Assembly (NCBI GenBank): GCA_003427395.1
Contig: BFEA01000045.1
Span: 1,755,633-1,781,917 of the forward strand
Source of the DNA: Chara braunii
Taxonomy: Eukaryota > Streptophyta > Charophyceae > Charales > Characeae
DNA length: 26,285 bases
Reading direction: 5' to 3'
The notes beneath the pieces were generated by a model. That model saw only the letters and a program-made list of their open reading frames with translations, searched no databases and was not told where the DNA came from. Made by a program: the position numbers and the translations under genes. This document shows, piece after piece, positions 9,248 through 18,543 of the stretch (the first letter of the stretch is position 1; the number at the start of each line of letters is the position of its first letter).

Positions 9248-9891
9248 GCCTACCGGACAGGGAAGGTGGCGAGGTCATGAGGGCATCTCATGGGACAAAG
9301 CTCAGTTTTCATGCGCTACCCGTAGGAAAACTGAAGGTTCAGATTGTGACTCATCATACCGACGCGTTGGTAGACGGGGGAGCGGAAATCACTCTCATAA
9401 GGAAAGATTTCGCAACAGTCACGGGTTGCACGGTAAATAAGGAAGTAACAGGGAGCATCCGGGGAGCCGGTGGGGAAATCCCGTTCGCTGGGTATGTCAC
9501 AAAATACGCAGTCAAAGCAGGAATCTAGGAGTCAATCTGGTCATTTTAACGGATGACCGTAATGGAGGAAATGGACCACGATATAATCCTCGGGAGACCA
9601 TGGTGTGCAAACGTGGAAATGATAGGCATGCACTTGCACGACGGCACATACATGGTAGACATATAGGACCCAATCATCAGTCGGGGAGAGCTCCTCCGAC
9701 TTCTGGGGACAGGAGGGGAGCCTCCAAAGGGAAAAATGGCCACGTGGTCACCTTCGTTCGAGGATAGCGCACGAAAAGGGGCTTTCGTGCGGATGGAAGG
9801 TATGAGAGAGAGGGTAGAAATAATGATTGAGGAGGTATTCAACAAAAAGGGGTGGATCAAGATGAGCCTGCCCCAGAAGAAGAGGAGGTAG
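9211..9891 (+). pseudogene. pro: retroviral-type aspartic protease and following segment
   Basis: This frame opens at 9211, and an ATG at 9277 lies within it. The active-site region is ALVDGGAEITLI, so the usual D-T/S-G is D-G-G: the catalytic aspartate is present but the second residue is glycine. The second conserved block, DHDIILGRPW, is downstream near 9580 in the same frame, after TAG at 9526 and TAA at 9538. Another TAG lies at 9664 and one at 9889. The domain is thus recognisable from end to end but interrupted. The enzyme would process the Gag-Pol polyprotein in the particle. Whether D-G-G is inherited in the lineage or a lesion cannot be told from one copy. Confidence 0.7.
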
Positions 9892-10252
9892 GAGCACGAG
9901 ATTTTAGGTGTCATGGTGGCAGAAAAGAAGACGAAAGTTGAGCTTGGGGCCAGTCTGCCCAAGCAACGAAGTGCGCAAGGACGTGCCGAAAATCGCGCTC
10001 GAGATCCCCGATTTGTTGCAGCTCATCAAGGCCCTCAGATACCATAAGGTAGGAGTGGACCCGGCGGCCTTGGTGAAATTTGAAGGAGAGGTACAAACGG
10101 GATTGCCTGAATGGAAAACTAGTTAGTATTCAGCCACGAGTCGTAGAAGCAACGAGGGCAATCCCGACCGTTCATTTTTTAGGAGAAAGATCCCAGAAGG
10201 AAGTGTTCGAAAGTACAAGCCGGTAAGGAAGAAAGCAAAGTCGGTATCGATC
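9892..10252 (+). pseudogene. protease-RT connector, multiply frameshifted
   Basis: Coding-like stretches alternate between frames. The protease frame carries VAEKKTKVEL up to about 9940. A second frame carries EVRKDVPKIALEIPDLLQLI and more up to TAG at 10124. Then VVEATRAIPTVHFLGERSQ appears in the third frame (about 10141-10197), and the second frame takes over again before 10253. I see no known domain here; it corresponds to the variable connector between protease and reverse transcriptase. Four changes of frame within about 300 bp show strong decay. Confidence 0.5.
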
Positions 10253-11051
10253 TTGCTTGAGACATCAAAGGAAGAGGCCATGGAAAAGGAGGAGGAAGTT
10301 CTGCAGGTGATCCGAGAGAGGAGGGCAACGGAAGGGCATCGAATACCGGATGAGGTAGCCGACACGATGAAGATAGGGATAGACGGGTTCTTAACAGAAG
10401 AAGAAAACCGCCTGATTAAGAAGACCTGCCAGGAGTTTCATTTGGCATTTGCCTTTAGTGACCATCAAAAGGGGCGGCTGGACGCAAAATTGATCCCTCC
10501 GCTCAGAATCCACACGGTAGAGCATGAATGCTGAAATGACAAGGGACCGTCATATGAATTCGGAATAGCGGGGGAAGTGACAGACCTCCTTTGAACAAAG
10601 ATGGACTTCTTCGTCGCGGAACCTACGGCGTCGCCATATGCAAGCCGGTGGTTCGTCTTTCAAAAGCCCAATAAGACGTTAAGGTGGATTCAGGATCTGC
10701 AGAAGCTGAATGCAGTGACCATCCGGGATGCTGGCTCACTACCCCAGGCCGATCTATTGGCGGAATCGCACGCCGGACGAAGCACTTACTCCCTAATAGA
10801 TCTGTACTCGGGATATGACCAGCTTCCATTGGATGTTCGGGACAGGCCGTACATCGCAATGCACACCCCGGTAGGCCAGTTGCAGATGCAGGTAACCCCT
10901 ATGGGCTTTACGAACGCGGTAGCCGAAGCGCAACGAAGAATGCTAGCCGTAGTCGGGGACATGTGAACCCTATATCGACGACAATCCGATCAAAGGCGCT
11001 CAGGAGAAGGACGACACAGAAGTCCAACCAGGAATCCGAAAGTTTGTATGA
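10253..11051 (+). pseudogene. pol: reverse transcriptase, N-terminal and palm region
   Basis: One frame runs through TGA at 10532 and 10592 to 10963. It shows EFHLAFAF, the ASRWFVFQKPNKTLRWIQDL block, LNAVTIRDAG, the first catalytic aspartate in SLIDLYSGYDQ (about 10799), PYIAMHTPVG and TPMGFTNAVAEAQRRM. The YIDD box (tat at 10971, aspartates at 10977 and 10980) lies one frame over, directly after GDM, which suggests a small frame-shifting deletion here; in relatives I would expect a few residues between them. In the new frame DNPIKGAQEKDD follows, then TGA at 11049. The residues that bind the catalytic metals are therefore all encoded, but never in one frame. Confidence 0.85.
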
Positions 11052-11075
11052 GACCATCTACAAGACATTAAGGAC

Positions 11076-12068
11076 TTGCTCCGCCGGTTCCTAGTATACA
11101 ACATCACAACTAGTGGACCAAACAGTATTCTAGCAGTACCAGAAGTAACCATACTAGGATTTCGCTGCGGTGCTTATGGTAGGAAGCCAGATCCGACGAA
11201 AACCGACAAGATATCGCAGCGACCAACCCCCCTGCGCACTACAACGGAGGTGAGAGCATTCCTAGGCGTGGTCGACTTCTGGAGGATCTTCATTAAGAAT
11301 TTTGCCAAGATTGCGGAGCCTATTCGGACTATGATCAGAGAGGAAGGGACCATGGACTGGACGGAGGAGCGAGAGGGAGCCGTCCAGACCCTCAAGGACG
11401 TTTTGACGTCAGAGCAGGTCGCGTTGTCGGCGCCCTGCTTTAATGATGAGGTAGGACAACCATTCATCCTGGAAACAGATGGAGGGCCCTTGGCCGTAGG
11501 AGGCGTACTGATTCAAAGGGACGAGGGAGGAAAAGAGAGGCCGATTAGGTTCGAAAGTAGAACCCTGAACTCCGCAGAACGGCGGTACTCGCAATTCAAG
11601 AAGGAAGTCCTAGCCATCCTGCATTGCCTTAAGACCTTCCAGGTCTACCTATTTGGGAGGCGATTCATCTTAAGGATCGATCCGACGAATGTCGCAGGGG
11701 CTCTAAAGAATTACAAGCCTATAGATCCAATGGTGGGGAGATGGGTAGGATTCATCTGGCAGCTCGATTACAAGATCGAACAGATTGCTGGAATCCGGAA
11801 CAAGGCAGATGGGCTGAGTCGGGTTTGCATCACTCCCGAAGGGGTGGAGGATGCGGAGCCTATAGATGCATTCCTTGAATTCGAAGGAGGGACTCTTGCG
11901 GTGGACAACGAAGTGATGGACGAGGGGTGCGCATCTGTGGAACTGCTGATTCGGACTTTGGAAAAGGGGGCACCTGCCGTAGTAGCAGAACTTAGAGAAG
12001 GACCAGTCACCACTCGAGGTCGTAAAGAGGAAAGGGAGTCGTGGGGAGCAATAGTAGGACCAAAGTAA
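11076..12068 (+). pseudogene. pol: reverse transcriptase thumb/connection and RNase H
   Basis: An open 330-codon frame, the continuation of the frame that holds YIDD. It begins RRFLVYNITTSGPNSILAVP, followed by EVTILGFRCGAYGRKPDP and the connection motif EVRAFLGVVDFWRIFIKNFA. RNase H of the Ty3 type has all four catalytic acids: D135 in LETDGG, E177 in FKKEVLAIL, D202 in LRIDPTN and D245 in NKADGLSR. The enzyme degrades the RNA strand of RNA-DNA hybrids during reverse transcription. The segment is free of lesions over almost 1 kb, in contrast to the preceding 2.7 kb. It is separated from integrase by one TAA (12066-12068) in the same frame, probably a mutation, since pol is normally a single polyprotein. 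Confidence 0.9.
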
Positions 12069-12080
12069 GAACTCATAGCA

Positions 12081-13481
12081 ATGACGGTTGAAAGGGGTCG
12101 GGAAGCCGTAATGAGCCTAGTGGAATCGTGGGGAAGGAAAGAGTTGCAATGGTTGGTAAACCAGATGCAGGAGAAAAAGGAGGAGGATCGGGAAGGAAAG
12201 GAGTTTTTCTATGCTCGGACATACGAAGGGATCTTTCAGGAGATCGAATTGTTGCTAATAGGAAATAAACAACCCGTGGAAGTCGGCATTAAAGCAAGGG
12301 AGGAAGCCGGGAGGTACGTCCTAAGGGGGGGCCACATGTTCCGAAGAGAAGAAGGAACTATGCGTAGAAGAGTCGTGTGCGATAGATCTAGGCAGTTGGA
12401 TGTTATCCAGGCAATGCACGACGGCTTGGCGGGGGGACATCGATCATCAAAAGGAACTCTTGCGAAGATAGCACCACTCTATTATTGGCCAGGCATGACT
12501 GGCATGGTCGCCACGTACTGCCAGACATGCCTCATCTGCCAGGAAAGAAGCTCGACGCGTGTCTTTGAGCCACTTAGACCAACACGGGTGTTAGGACTGG
12601 GACATCTGGTCCACCTTGACCTTGCAGTCATGCCAGTGTCAACCGACGGGTACAGGTATATTCTAGATGCGCGAGACAACTTGAGTGGGTTCGTGGAGGC
12701 GGTCGCCCTCAAGAAAAAGACCGGGAGAAGTGTGGCCGACTGGATAGAAGACTTCTATTTGAGGCATCCTTTTTTCAGGAGGTTTATAGCGGACAATGGG
12801 ACGAAATTTGTGAATCAAGAAGTATTGGGAATGCTTAAGAGACTTTGTGTGCCGATCAAACTCATCGAGCCATATCACCCAGAGACCAATGCAGCGGTGG
12901 AAAGAGGACACCGAACCCTAAAGAACACGATCGCAAAGCTCGCGGCGGACCATCTGGGAAGCTGGCCCAGGTACCTCAAGCAGGCGGTCTTTTTAGAGAA
13001 CATGACACCTAAAAGGACAACGGGATGTATCCCAGCGGAAATATGGTACGGAAGAGAGATCGATTTTCTCGTCGAAGCCTTGATACCTACCTGGAACAGG
13101 TTAGATGATGATCCGCGAATGACTACGGAAGAGTTAATCGAGGCAAGGTGTCAACAGGTCTTTAAGAACGAAGAAGTCATGGAAGACATCGCCAACCGGG
13201 TGCTAGACAGCAGAATGAGAGACAAAGCAAGGTGGGACCAGGTTAAGAACGTCAGAAAGGAACCATTTCAGGTGGGGGAAATGGTATTGCTAAGAAACTC
13301 GGCACTAGAGAGTACATGGTCTGGGCAGTTGGGGAAGAGGTTCAAAGCCCCCTACCGGGTCGTCAAGCGGGTGAGACTGAACACCTTTGCACTAGAAGAC
13401 CTGGATGAAACTGGACTAAAAGGACCCTTCCCAGGGCAACGGTTGATCAGGTTTCTGAGTCGGGACCCGGTGGAACAATAG
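12081..13481 (+). CDS. int: integrase (domain of Pol), intact frame
   Basis: 466 codons from ATG 12081, in the same frame as RNase H. The zinc-binding domain is H113-x6-H120 with C150-x2-C153. The catalytic core has D180 (HLDLAVMP), D238 (ADNGTKF) and E274 (NAAVERGHRT), with exactly 35 residues between the second aspartate and the glutamate (DD35E). The C-terminal part has MVLLRNSALES and KRFKAPYRVVKRV, resembling the GPY/F module; no chromodomain is seen. The protein inserts cDNA into the genome. The frame ends at TAG 13479-13481, after which LQEAEDKETEEQHVKD continues in frame to 13528, so this stop may itself be premature. Listed as CDS because the domain is whole, although it would normally be released from a Pol precursor that this copy cannot make. 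Confidence 0.9.
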   Translation: MTVERGREAVMSLVESWGRKELQWLVNQMQEKKEEDREGKEFFYARTYEGIFQEIELLLIGNKQPVEVGIKAREEAGRYVLRGGHMFRREEGTMRRRVVCDRSRQLDVIQAMHDGLAGGHRSSKGTLAKIAPLYYWPGMTGMVATYCQTCLICQERSSTRVFEPLRPTRVLGLGHLVHLDLAVMPVSTDGYRYILDARDNLSGFVEAVALKKKTGRSVADWIEDFYLRHPFFRRFIADNGTKFVNQEVLGMLKRLCVPIKLIEPYHPETNAAVERGHRTLKNTIAKLAADHLGSWPRYLKQAVFLENMTPKRTTGCIPAEIWYGREIDFLVEALIPTWNRLDDDPRMTTEELIEARCQQVFKNEEVMEDIANRVLDSRMRDKARWDQVKNVRKEPFQVGEMVLLRNSALESTWSGQLGKRFKAPYRVVKRVRLNTFALEDLDETGLKGPFPGQRLIRFLSRDPVEQ

Positions 13482-13518
13482 CTCCAGGAGGCCGAGGATA
13501 AGGAAACTGAGGAACAAC

Positions 13519-14583
13519 ATGTTAAGGATTGACAAACGGTCATGCTCTCACTATGGTTCGATCTCTGACTTCGTTCATGAGACTGTCGATTTTTTTATGG
13601 GGCAATGGGTTGGACCGACTGTGGTTGAGAAGCATGATGACTTGGGAGTTTGGGGTAACGGTTTTTTTTTTGGTGACCGCAAGGAGTGGCGGGAGCAATG
13701 TATCATAGTGTTGACGGGGGAATGTTGGGGTCATCACAAACGGCGCATTCGCATGTATAATAGGGGCATGGTGCGGGGGATGTTGGGAGCATTCTGGGGA
13801 AAGGGGGAATTGGCTACTAGACTGGGGGAATGGGTGCATGAGGGACTTTGCGGGTGTTGTTTTGTTATACAGGGTCTAAAAGAAAGAAAAATGGAGTTCG
13901 GTAACGAGAATGACAGTGGGGCAATCAACAGGTCTGCCGGAGGGGAAGAAGCGGGGTCAAGCCAAGGGAGGAGAACTGCGAAGAGAAAGCTGTACATAGG
14001 GCTCATGGGCGGACCGGTGGTAAGCAGGGGTGGAAGGAAGTGCCTATGCAGAAGACCCTCGCCCCTCCGAAAGGGAGAGGGGATAAAAATCTCATCTGGG
14101 AGTGAAGGGGAGAGGGGAAGGGCAAATATGGGAGGACGGGGCGACACGGAGATGAGAGGCAAGGCTCGCGCCTCTGACGAAGAAAGGGACGAGGAATGCG
14201 AACGGCGTGAGCCTTGGGATGAGGAAAGGGGGGAGAGACAGGACATGCGCAACGAGCAAGAGAACGAGGAGGAAAAAAGGGAAAGCACGCTTGAAGGAAA
14301 AAGCGGCCACGGCAATTGTGAGGGGTATGGGACGGGGACAAAGATTCCTTTTACCTACGATCCGAAGAACCTAGCGGGTGGGTACAGCCCCATACAGACA
14401 GAAGACGAGGAGGACGAGGAGGAGGATGTACAAGAGGTCATAGAAATCAGCAGTGGGGATGAGAGAGATGAGATCTCGAGGCCTAGGGAAGAAAGGCGGC
14501 CTCCGATGCACCAGCCGGGCAACGGGGCTTTCAGATGGGAGGACGAGTTTGGGCCAACACCCAGTCATCGGTTTCAGCAATGA
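13519..14583 (+). CDS. accessory reading frame downstream of integrase
   Basis: ATG 13519 to TGA 14581-14583, 354 codons, in a different frame from integrase and 37 bp after it. I recognise no enzyme domain. The N-terminal third is rich in Trp, Gly, Cys and His (GQWVGPTVV, GECWGHHKRR, GAFWGKGELA). The middle is very hydrophilic and basic/acidic. The C-terminal part has an acidic run (residues 294-303) followed by EVIEISSGDE (306-315), which fits a SUMO-interaction motif: hydrophobic V-I-E-I core next to serines and acids. Beyond the stop the same frame gives KTRELAKVGVEATPLDFFI and EIAKKKREIET before later stops (14605, 14683, 14719, 14803), so the original protein may have been about 75 residues longer. 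It could be an extra element protein, a chance frame in purine-rich DNA, or both in part. Confidence 0.5.
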   Translation: MLRIDKRSCSHYGSISDFVHETVDFFMGQWVGPTVVEKHDDLGVWGNGFFFGDRKEWREQCIIVLTGECWGHHKRRIRMYNRGMVRGMLGAFWGKGELATRLGEWVHEGLCGCCFVIQGLKERKMEFGNENDSGAINRSAGGEEAGSSQGRRTAKRKLYIGLMGGPVVSRGGRKCLCRRPSPLRKGEGIKISSGSEGERGRANMGGRGDTEMRGKARASDEERDEECERREPWDEERGERQDMRNEQENEEEKRESTLEGKSGHGNCEGYGTGTKIPFTYDPKNLAGGYSPIQTEDEEDEEEDVQEVIEISSGDERDEISRPREERRPPMHQPGNGAFRWEDEFGPTPSHRFQQ

Positions 14584-15541
14584 ACCAATGTGATCAGGCA
14601 CGAATGAATTATCAAGACCCGGGAACTTGCAAAGGTGGGGGTGGAAGCTACACCATTGGACTTCTTCATTGAAACCGAATTATAGGAAATTGCAAAAAAG
14701 AAGAGAGAAATCGAGACCTAAGGCCTGGGGGTTAGGAAGTCTGCCAAGGAACAAGGTGGGCAAGGAACTGGGCAAGACAAGGCGCAAGGCAGCAATAGGA
14801 ACTAGATGTTGACTTAGCATTGAAAAGGATCGCTGCTTTTCTGTTTACAGAGACATGAGAATGACGAGAAGGTGTACAGTATGGGCAAGCTTGCTAAGGA
14901 TGAAGTGAAAAGAGGGTCAACTAAGGCTATGTCATGATAAGATAGAAGATAGTTTTTTAGGTTACTTTTTGGATGAGCTACCTTCTAAGATGGGTGCATA
15001 AGACAAAGACATGAGATTTGGGATGAGACCAATTGGGAGAGGGTGTATTGTTAATTCTGGATGGAACAAGCATTGTGTTTTTTTAGAGGAGAAAACCTTG
15101 AGTATGGATTGACGAGCGAACCATGACATTGAATGATTGATCGAGTACAAGAGAGGTTAGGGAACCTATGGGTTAAGGGGCGTGAAGAATACTCCTTCCC
15201 TAGGAGCCTAATCCAACCGAGTCATGAATTAGTCTGAGAATGGTCAAGATCTGATTCGTCGGAACGAGTGAAGAAAAAGAGGGGGCGCCCCTGTCTCTTG
15301 CTATGGTTGAACGGCCGGGTGAGCTAGTGCTGCTTGGGGTCGCGAGCCCAAACTCGAGTGCTAGACGCTAAGTCGAATGTATGCATCGATAGTACATTAC
15401 TGTGAGAAACGGATTAGATAATACATTACTGTGAGAAATGGAAGAAAGAGAACAGCACGCAAAAAATGAGATGGCCACCTTCTAACGTCCAAGACAGAAA
15501 TGGGATCCGTAACCTCGAGGCCCACCCCCTCGGGCACTAAC
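14584..15541. other. non-coding 3' region of the element, no further gene
   Basis: After the possible in-frame tail of the accessory frame (to about 14805) I see no supported coding sequence. A 22-nt block with TACATTACTGTGAGAAA occurs at about 15391-15413 and again at 15421-15442. There is one polypurine tract (listed separately). Confidence 0.5.
15271..15285 (+). promoter_or_regulatory. candidate polypurine tract
   Basis: An uninterrupted purine run (gaagaaaaagaggggg type) followed by cgcccc and then TGTCTCTTGC. In LTR elements the plus-strand primer is a purine run just 5' of the 3' LTR, which usually starts TG. Its position 3' of the last element frame fits, but a gap of about six bases separates it from the TG and no matching 5' LTR was found. 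Confidence 0.35.
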
Positions 15542-15739
15542 ATTGAGAATGGAAAGGAATGGCCTAACCAGGCTGTTTGACTTGAGAATGGAAAGGAATG
15601 ACCCTAACCAGACGATTCTACTTGAGAATAGAAAGGAATGACCCTAACCAGGCTGTAAGACTTGAGAATGGAAAGGAATGGCCCTAACCAGGCTGTTCGA
15701 CTTGAGAATGGAAAAGAACGACCCTAACCAGGTTGTTTG
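15542..15739 (+). repeat. tandem repeat, about 40 bp x 5
   Basis: Five imperfect units built on TTGAGAATGGAAAGGAATG, a short spacer and CTAACCAGGCTGTT. Units differ by point changes and one or two bases in length. No coding role is visible. Confidence 0.9.
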
Positions 15740-15806
15740 GGAATGGCCCCTGACCCTGACAAGGGTCATTCCTTTTGAAATAGGCACTGGGGTCCCCTGC
15801 GTAATT

Positions 15807-15847
15807 GATTGAGAAAGGTTGATTGAGAAAGGATGATTGAGAATGAG
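15807..15847 (+). repeat. 14-bp x 3 tandem repeat
   Basis: GATTGAGAAAGGTT, GATTGAGAAAGGAT and GATTGAGAATGAG follow each other directly. The GATTGAGAA core resembles the neighbouring 40-bp family. Confidence 0.85.
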
Positions 15848-15861
15848 TTGGAATGAGCGGT

Positions 15862-15970
15862 GAAAAGGCCGGTGGGTCGGTCATTGAAATAGTCAATAGG
15901 ATGGGTGAAAGAGATGGAAAAGGCAGGTGGGTCGGTCATTGAAATAGCCAAGAAGATGGATGAAAGGGAA
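15862..15970 (+). repeat. about 55-bp x 2 tandem repeat, with decayed copies beyond
   Basis: Two units begin GAAAAGGC and share GGTGGGTCGGTCATTGAAAT and a following GATGG(G/A)TGAAAG. Weaker relatives (GACCATGGAAATAGCAAGA) occur near 16285, so the block was once longer. The region 15971-16309 otherwise shows nothing recognisable. Confidence 0.75.
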
Positions 15971-16309
15971 TGAGAAGGGCAGGAGAAAGAAGGTCGGGCC
16001 TTAAGAACGAGAAGGGCAAAGGACCGTTGGAACGGTCATAAGGATTCGGTATTGAGAAATGGGAAGAGTTGAGGATTGAATGGGCCGAAAGGTTGGCCTT
16101 GAGAGATGGTTATTGAAATAACGACAACCAGATCAGTCATGTGGGTGGCCTTGTTGATGAGAGGTTGTCGGACCAGCCATGAGAATCAGCCTTGAAAATA
16201 GCATTGGATTGAATGATTGAGAATTGGATATTGCATTGCATAGGCAGGGGACCCTAGGCAACTTGATGTAAGGTCGTTGGGCCGACCATGGAAATAGCAA
16301 GAGATTGAG

Positions 16310-17200
16310 TTTTTTTTTTTTTTAAAGTCTCGGGCCTCAGCAAGAGGGGGCTATCGGTGCTCGCACTGCGACCCCAGGACCTCTGACCTTTTAAAAGGAA
16401 AGTCTCAGCGCAACCTGTTCCTCATAAAGAAGGATAAAGGTTAAAGGACCGAGGCATCATTCTCTTTGAGTGATGCGAGCCCTCCGGAACTAACTCCGAC
16501 AAAGAGCTCTAGTCCGGGAGTTCAAACTGCGCCTCATGTTGAGTGCCTAAACGTCAAGGGCGTGGAGCCAAACGAACGAGAGAGCCATTCTTTTTCCTAA
16601 GTCTCATTTTTTCTCCCCAGCCACACGCCATGCCGTAGAGGGGCGGCACGACCGTTTGGAGTGGACCACGGTCACTCGCATTAAGTTGAGCAGCACTGTC
16701 CAGAGGGAGGAATCGGGGCGTGGTACCGGGTGGAAGCCGCAACCACCACAGGGCGAGTGACACCGCCCTACCGGATCATTACAACCGTTCCGGGACTAAC
16801 CACGATGTCTTCGTAACTGCACTCGTGAACTAATAGAGAGTCCCAACTCTCTTTGAAAGGAAGGGGCCGGATCCAAGAAAACACCACTCGGGAGGAACGA
16901 TTCGCGAGGAAGCCCTTACAGCAAGACGGGGTCCTTGCAGGCTTGTACTGGACCTGCCTTCCAGATGTGAGGAGATACCTCAGTAATAACGTCCGTCTCG
17001 TAAGCGGCAAAAGGTCGGACAGAGTAAGGGGATGAGGTGAGTTATCAGCAAGGGGAGGACTGATCACCCTTCCCTTTTGGGGCTGATGGGTCGGCATCCG
17101 CCTACTCGTTGGTGGACCAAAGGTTGCGTACCTCCGAGTGAGAACTAATCGTGCGATGGGGCCATCGCATTTTGAGTGGGGGAAAGGTGTGCCATCTACC
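16310..17200 (-). other. possible minus-strand retroposed sequence ending in poly(A); no gene supported
   Basis: Positions 16310-16323 are 14 consecutive T, i.e. a poly(A) tail if read on the minus strand. The adjoining 16324-17200 sequence is less purine-biased than its surroundings. Minus-strand frames of 69 and 144 codons occur here but match nothing I recognise. A LINE/SINE-like or processed-RNA insertion is possible; no target-site duplication was identified. Confidence 0.3.
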
Positions 17201-17216
17201 AATGAAAAAACGTGGA

Positions 17217-17690
17217 GAAGAAAGAAAAATGGTTGTGTAATTGACTTTGCGCAGGCTTAAGAAGAGGTCTGACAAGATGTCCAAAAGAAAGGAAAATGGT
17301 TGTATAATTGACTTTGCGCAGGCTTAAGAAGAGGCCTGGCAAGATGTCCAGAACAAAGAAAAACGTGGTTGTGTATTGGTCTTTGCGCAAGTTTGGGAAA
17401 AGACCTGGCAAGAAGGCCAGAAGAGAAATGGATGAGTAACTGACGTTGCATGGGCTTAAGACAAGGCCTGGCAAGAGAGCCAGAAGAGAAGTGGATGAGT
17501 AATTGACCCTGCACAGGCTTGAGAGAAGGCCTGGCAGGGCAGTCAAAAGAGAAAGATACGGATGGTTGGAGTTGCATGAGCTTAAGGGAAGGACTGGCAA
17601 AGACGCCCAAAAAAGTGAGAGATGTGTAATGGACTTTGCATGAGTTTGGGCAAGGTCTGGGGAGATGCCAGAAGAAAAGATGCGTATGAA
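17217..17690 (+). repeat. minisatellite, about 61-70 bp x 7-8
   Basis: Units share ATGGTTGTGTAATTGACTT, GCGCAGGCTTAAGA and GAGGCCTGGCAAGATGTCCA. The first two are very similar; later ones (through about 17690) are progressively diverged. A 215-codon minus-strand frame crosses the array and gives a repeated peptide (LKPAQSQL..HF type). I regard that as a by-product of the repeat. Confidence 0.9.
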
Positions 17691-17699
17691 TGAACTAAG

Positions 17700-18543
17700 T
17701 AATGTGGATTTCGATAATGAGGGTGACATGCATGCAGAATTGGCAAGGCTAAAAAAAGTCGGGCAAAATGACGTAGGAAAAATACATGAGAACTGACTAA
17801 GCATGAGACTGAGGAAAGAATGACGGAAAAACATGGATTGCACGGGTTGAAAAGTGAACTACTTGTTGATAACTCTAAGAGTAATGAATAAGACGAAATC
17901 AAAATGGTTTCTGCCCAAGAATGTTTTCTCAATGAAATGGGAAGATAGATTTGAGATTACAAAGAGTTGTGTCTGGGTTCGCTGATTCAAAGTGGGTATC
18001 ACCATAGCAAAGGCGGCGATTGTACTGGACGAAAATCCCCCTTCCGGAGCAAACGCCTGACATCGAATCACATCCGGAAACTTGCCTACAATTTGTTATC
18101 AACAATGCTAAGGCAAAAATGAGAAAGCCAATTGTGTTATGACAACAAACTGTCATCCTGGGAATAAAGTCAGCGTGCCAGTAAGTTAAGTGCATGAAGC
18201 GAGAAAAGCCCCGTCTGCTTTATGTTACTGAAGTCGAAAAAATTATGAGCTGCCCTGTTGGGTATACAGAATTGACTGAAGAGGAAGTTCTCATCTCGAT
18301 TGAGGGAAAGATAAAAGAGGCAGAGCTATGATAGAAATGAGCAACCTGGTCTAAGCTGAAGAAAGCCTGAAGAAGAACCTTTGGCTCCCCAAGGGGCAGA
18401 AGCTAAGGAAAACCTTGGGAAAGGAATGGAAAAATAACAAAAAGGACTTTGGCAAATTAACCATCCATAACATCTCATCCTCCTCTCCCGTCTATCTCTC
18501 CAAAACCCACTGACAAGAGATTGGTGCGCGATGAGGACATCGC
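17700..18543. other. stretch without a recognisable gene
   Basis: No convincing frame or repeat. If the polypurine tract at 18544 belongs to a second LTR element, this may be its decayed 3' internal region, but I see no domain that shows it. Confidence 0.4.

Larger units (their letters stand above)
6967..13481 (+). mobile_element. degenerate Ty3/gypsy-type LTR retrotransposon, gag-pol core
   Basis: Domain order is gag capsid, CCHC knuckle, protease, reverse transcriptase, RNase H, integrase. Integrase after RNase H marks the Ty3/gypsy (Metaviridae) order rather than Ty1/copia. The RT core (SLIDLYSGYDQ, PMGFTNAVA, YIDD) and the protease tail (IILGRPW) are typical. The copy cannot be autonomous: I count frameshifts near 7.23, 8.38, 8.70, 9.21, 9.94, 10.13, 10.21 and 10.96 kb, plus in-frame stops at 8789, 9526, 9538, 9664, 9889, 10532, 10592, 11049 and 12066. 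Boundaries are those of the coding core only. LTRs were not found by eye. The element may extend 5' over the four-copy cassette and 3' to the polypurine tract near 15.28 kb. Confidence 0.9.

Noticed and set aside
13519-13870. Fifth member of the tandem family at the start of the accessory frame
   Set aside because: WVGPTVV and GAFWGKGE recall WVGVELV and GSFWGN, but the order and spacing do not match the family.
13734-14315. 193-codon minus-strand frame opposite the accessory frame
   Set aside because: Composition is that of the complement of a Glu/Arg-rich frame, without any domain.
16340-16400. tRNA- or SINE-like box near the poly(T)
   Set aside because: GCGACCCCAGGACCTCTGACC resembles the 3' part of a reversed tRNA, but no second promoter box or stem pairing was found.
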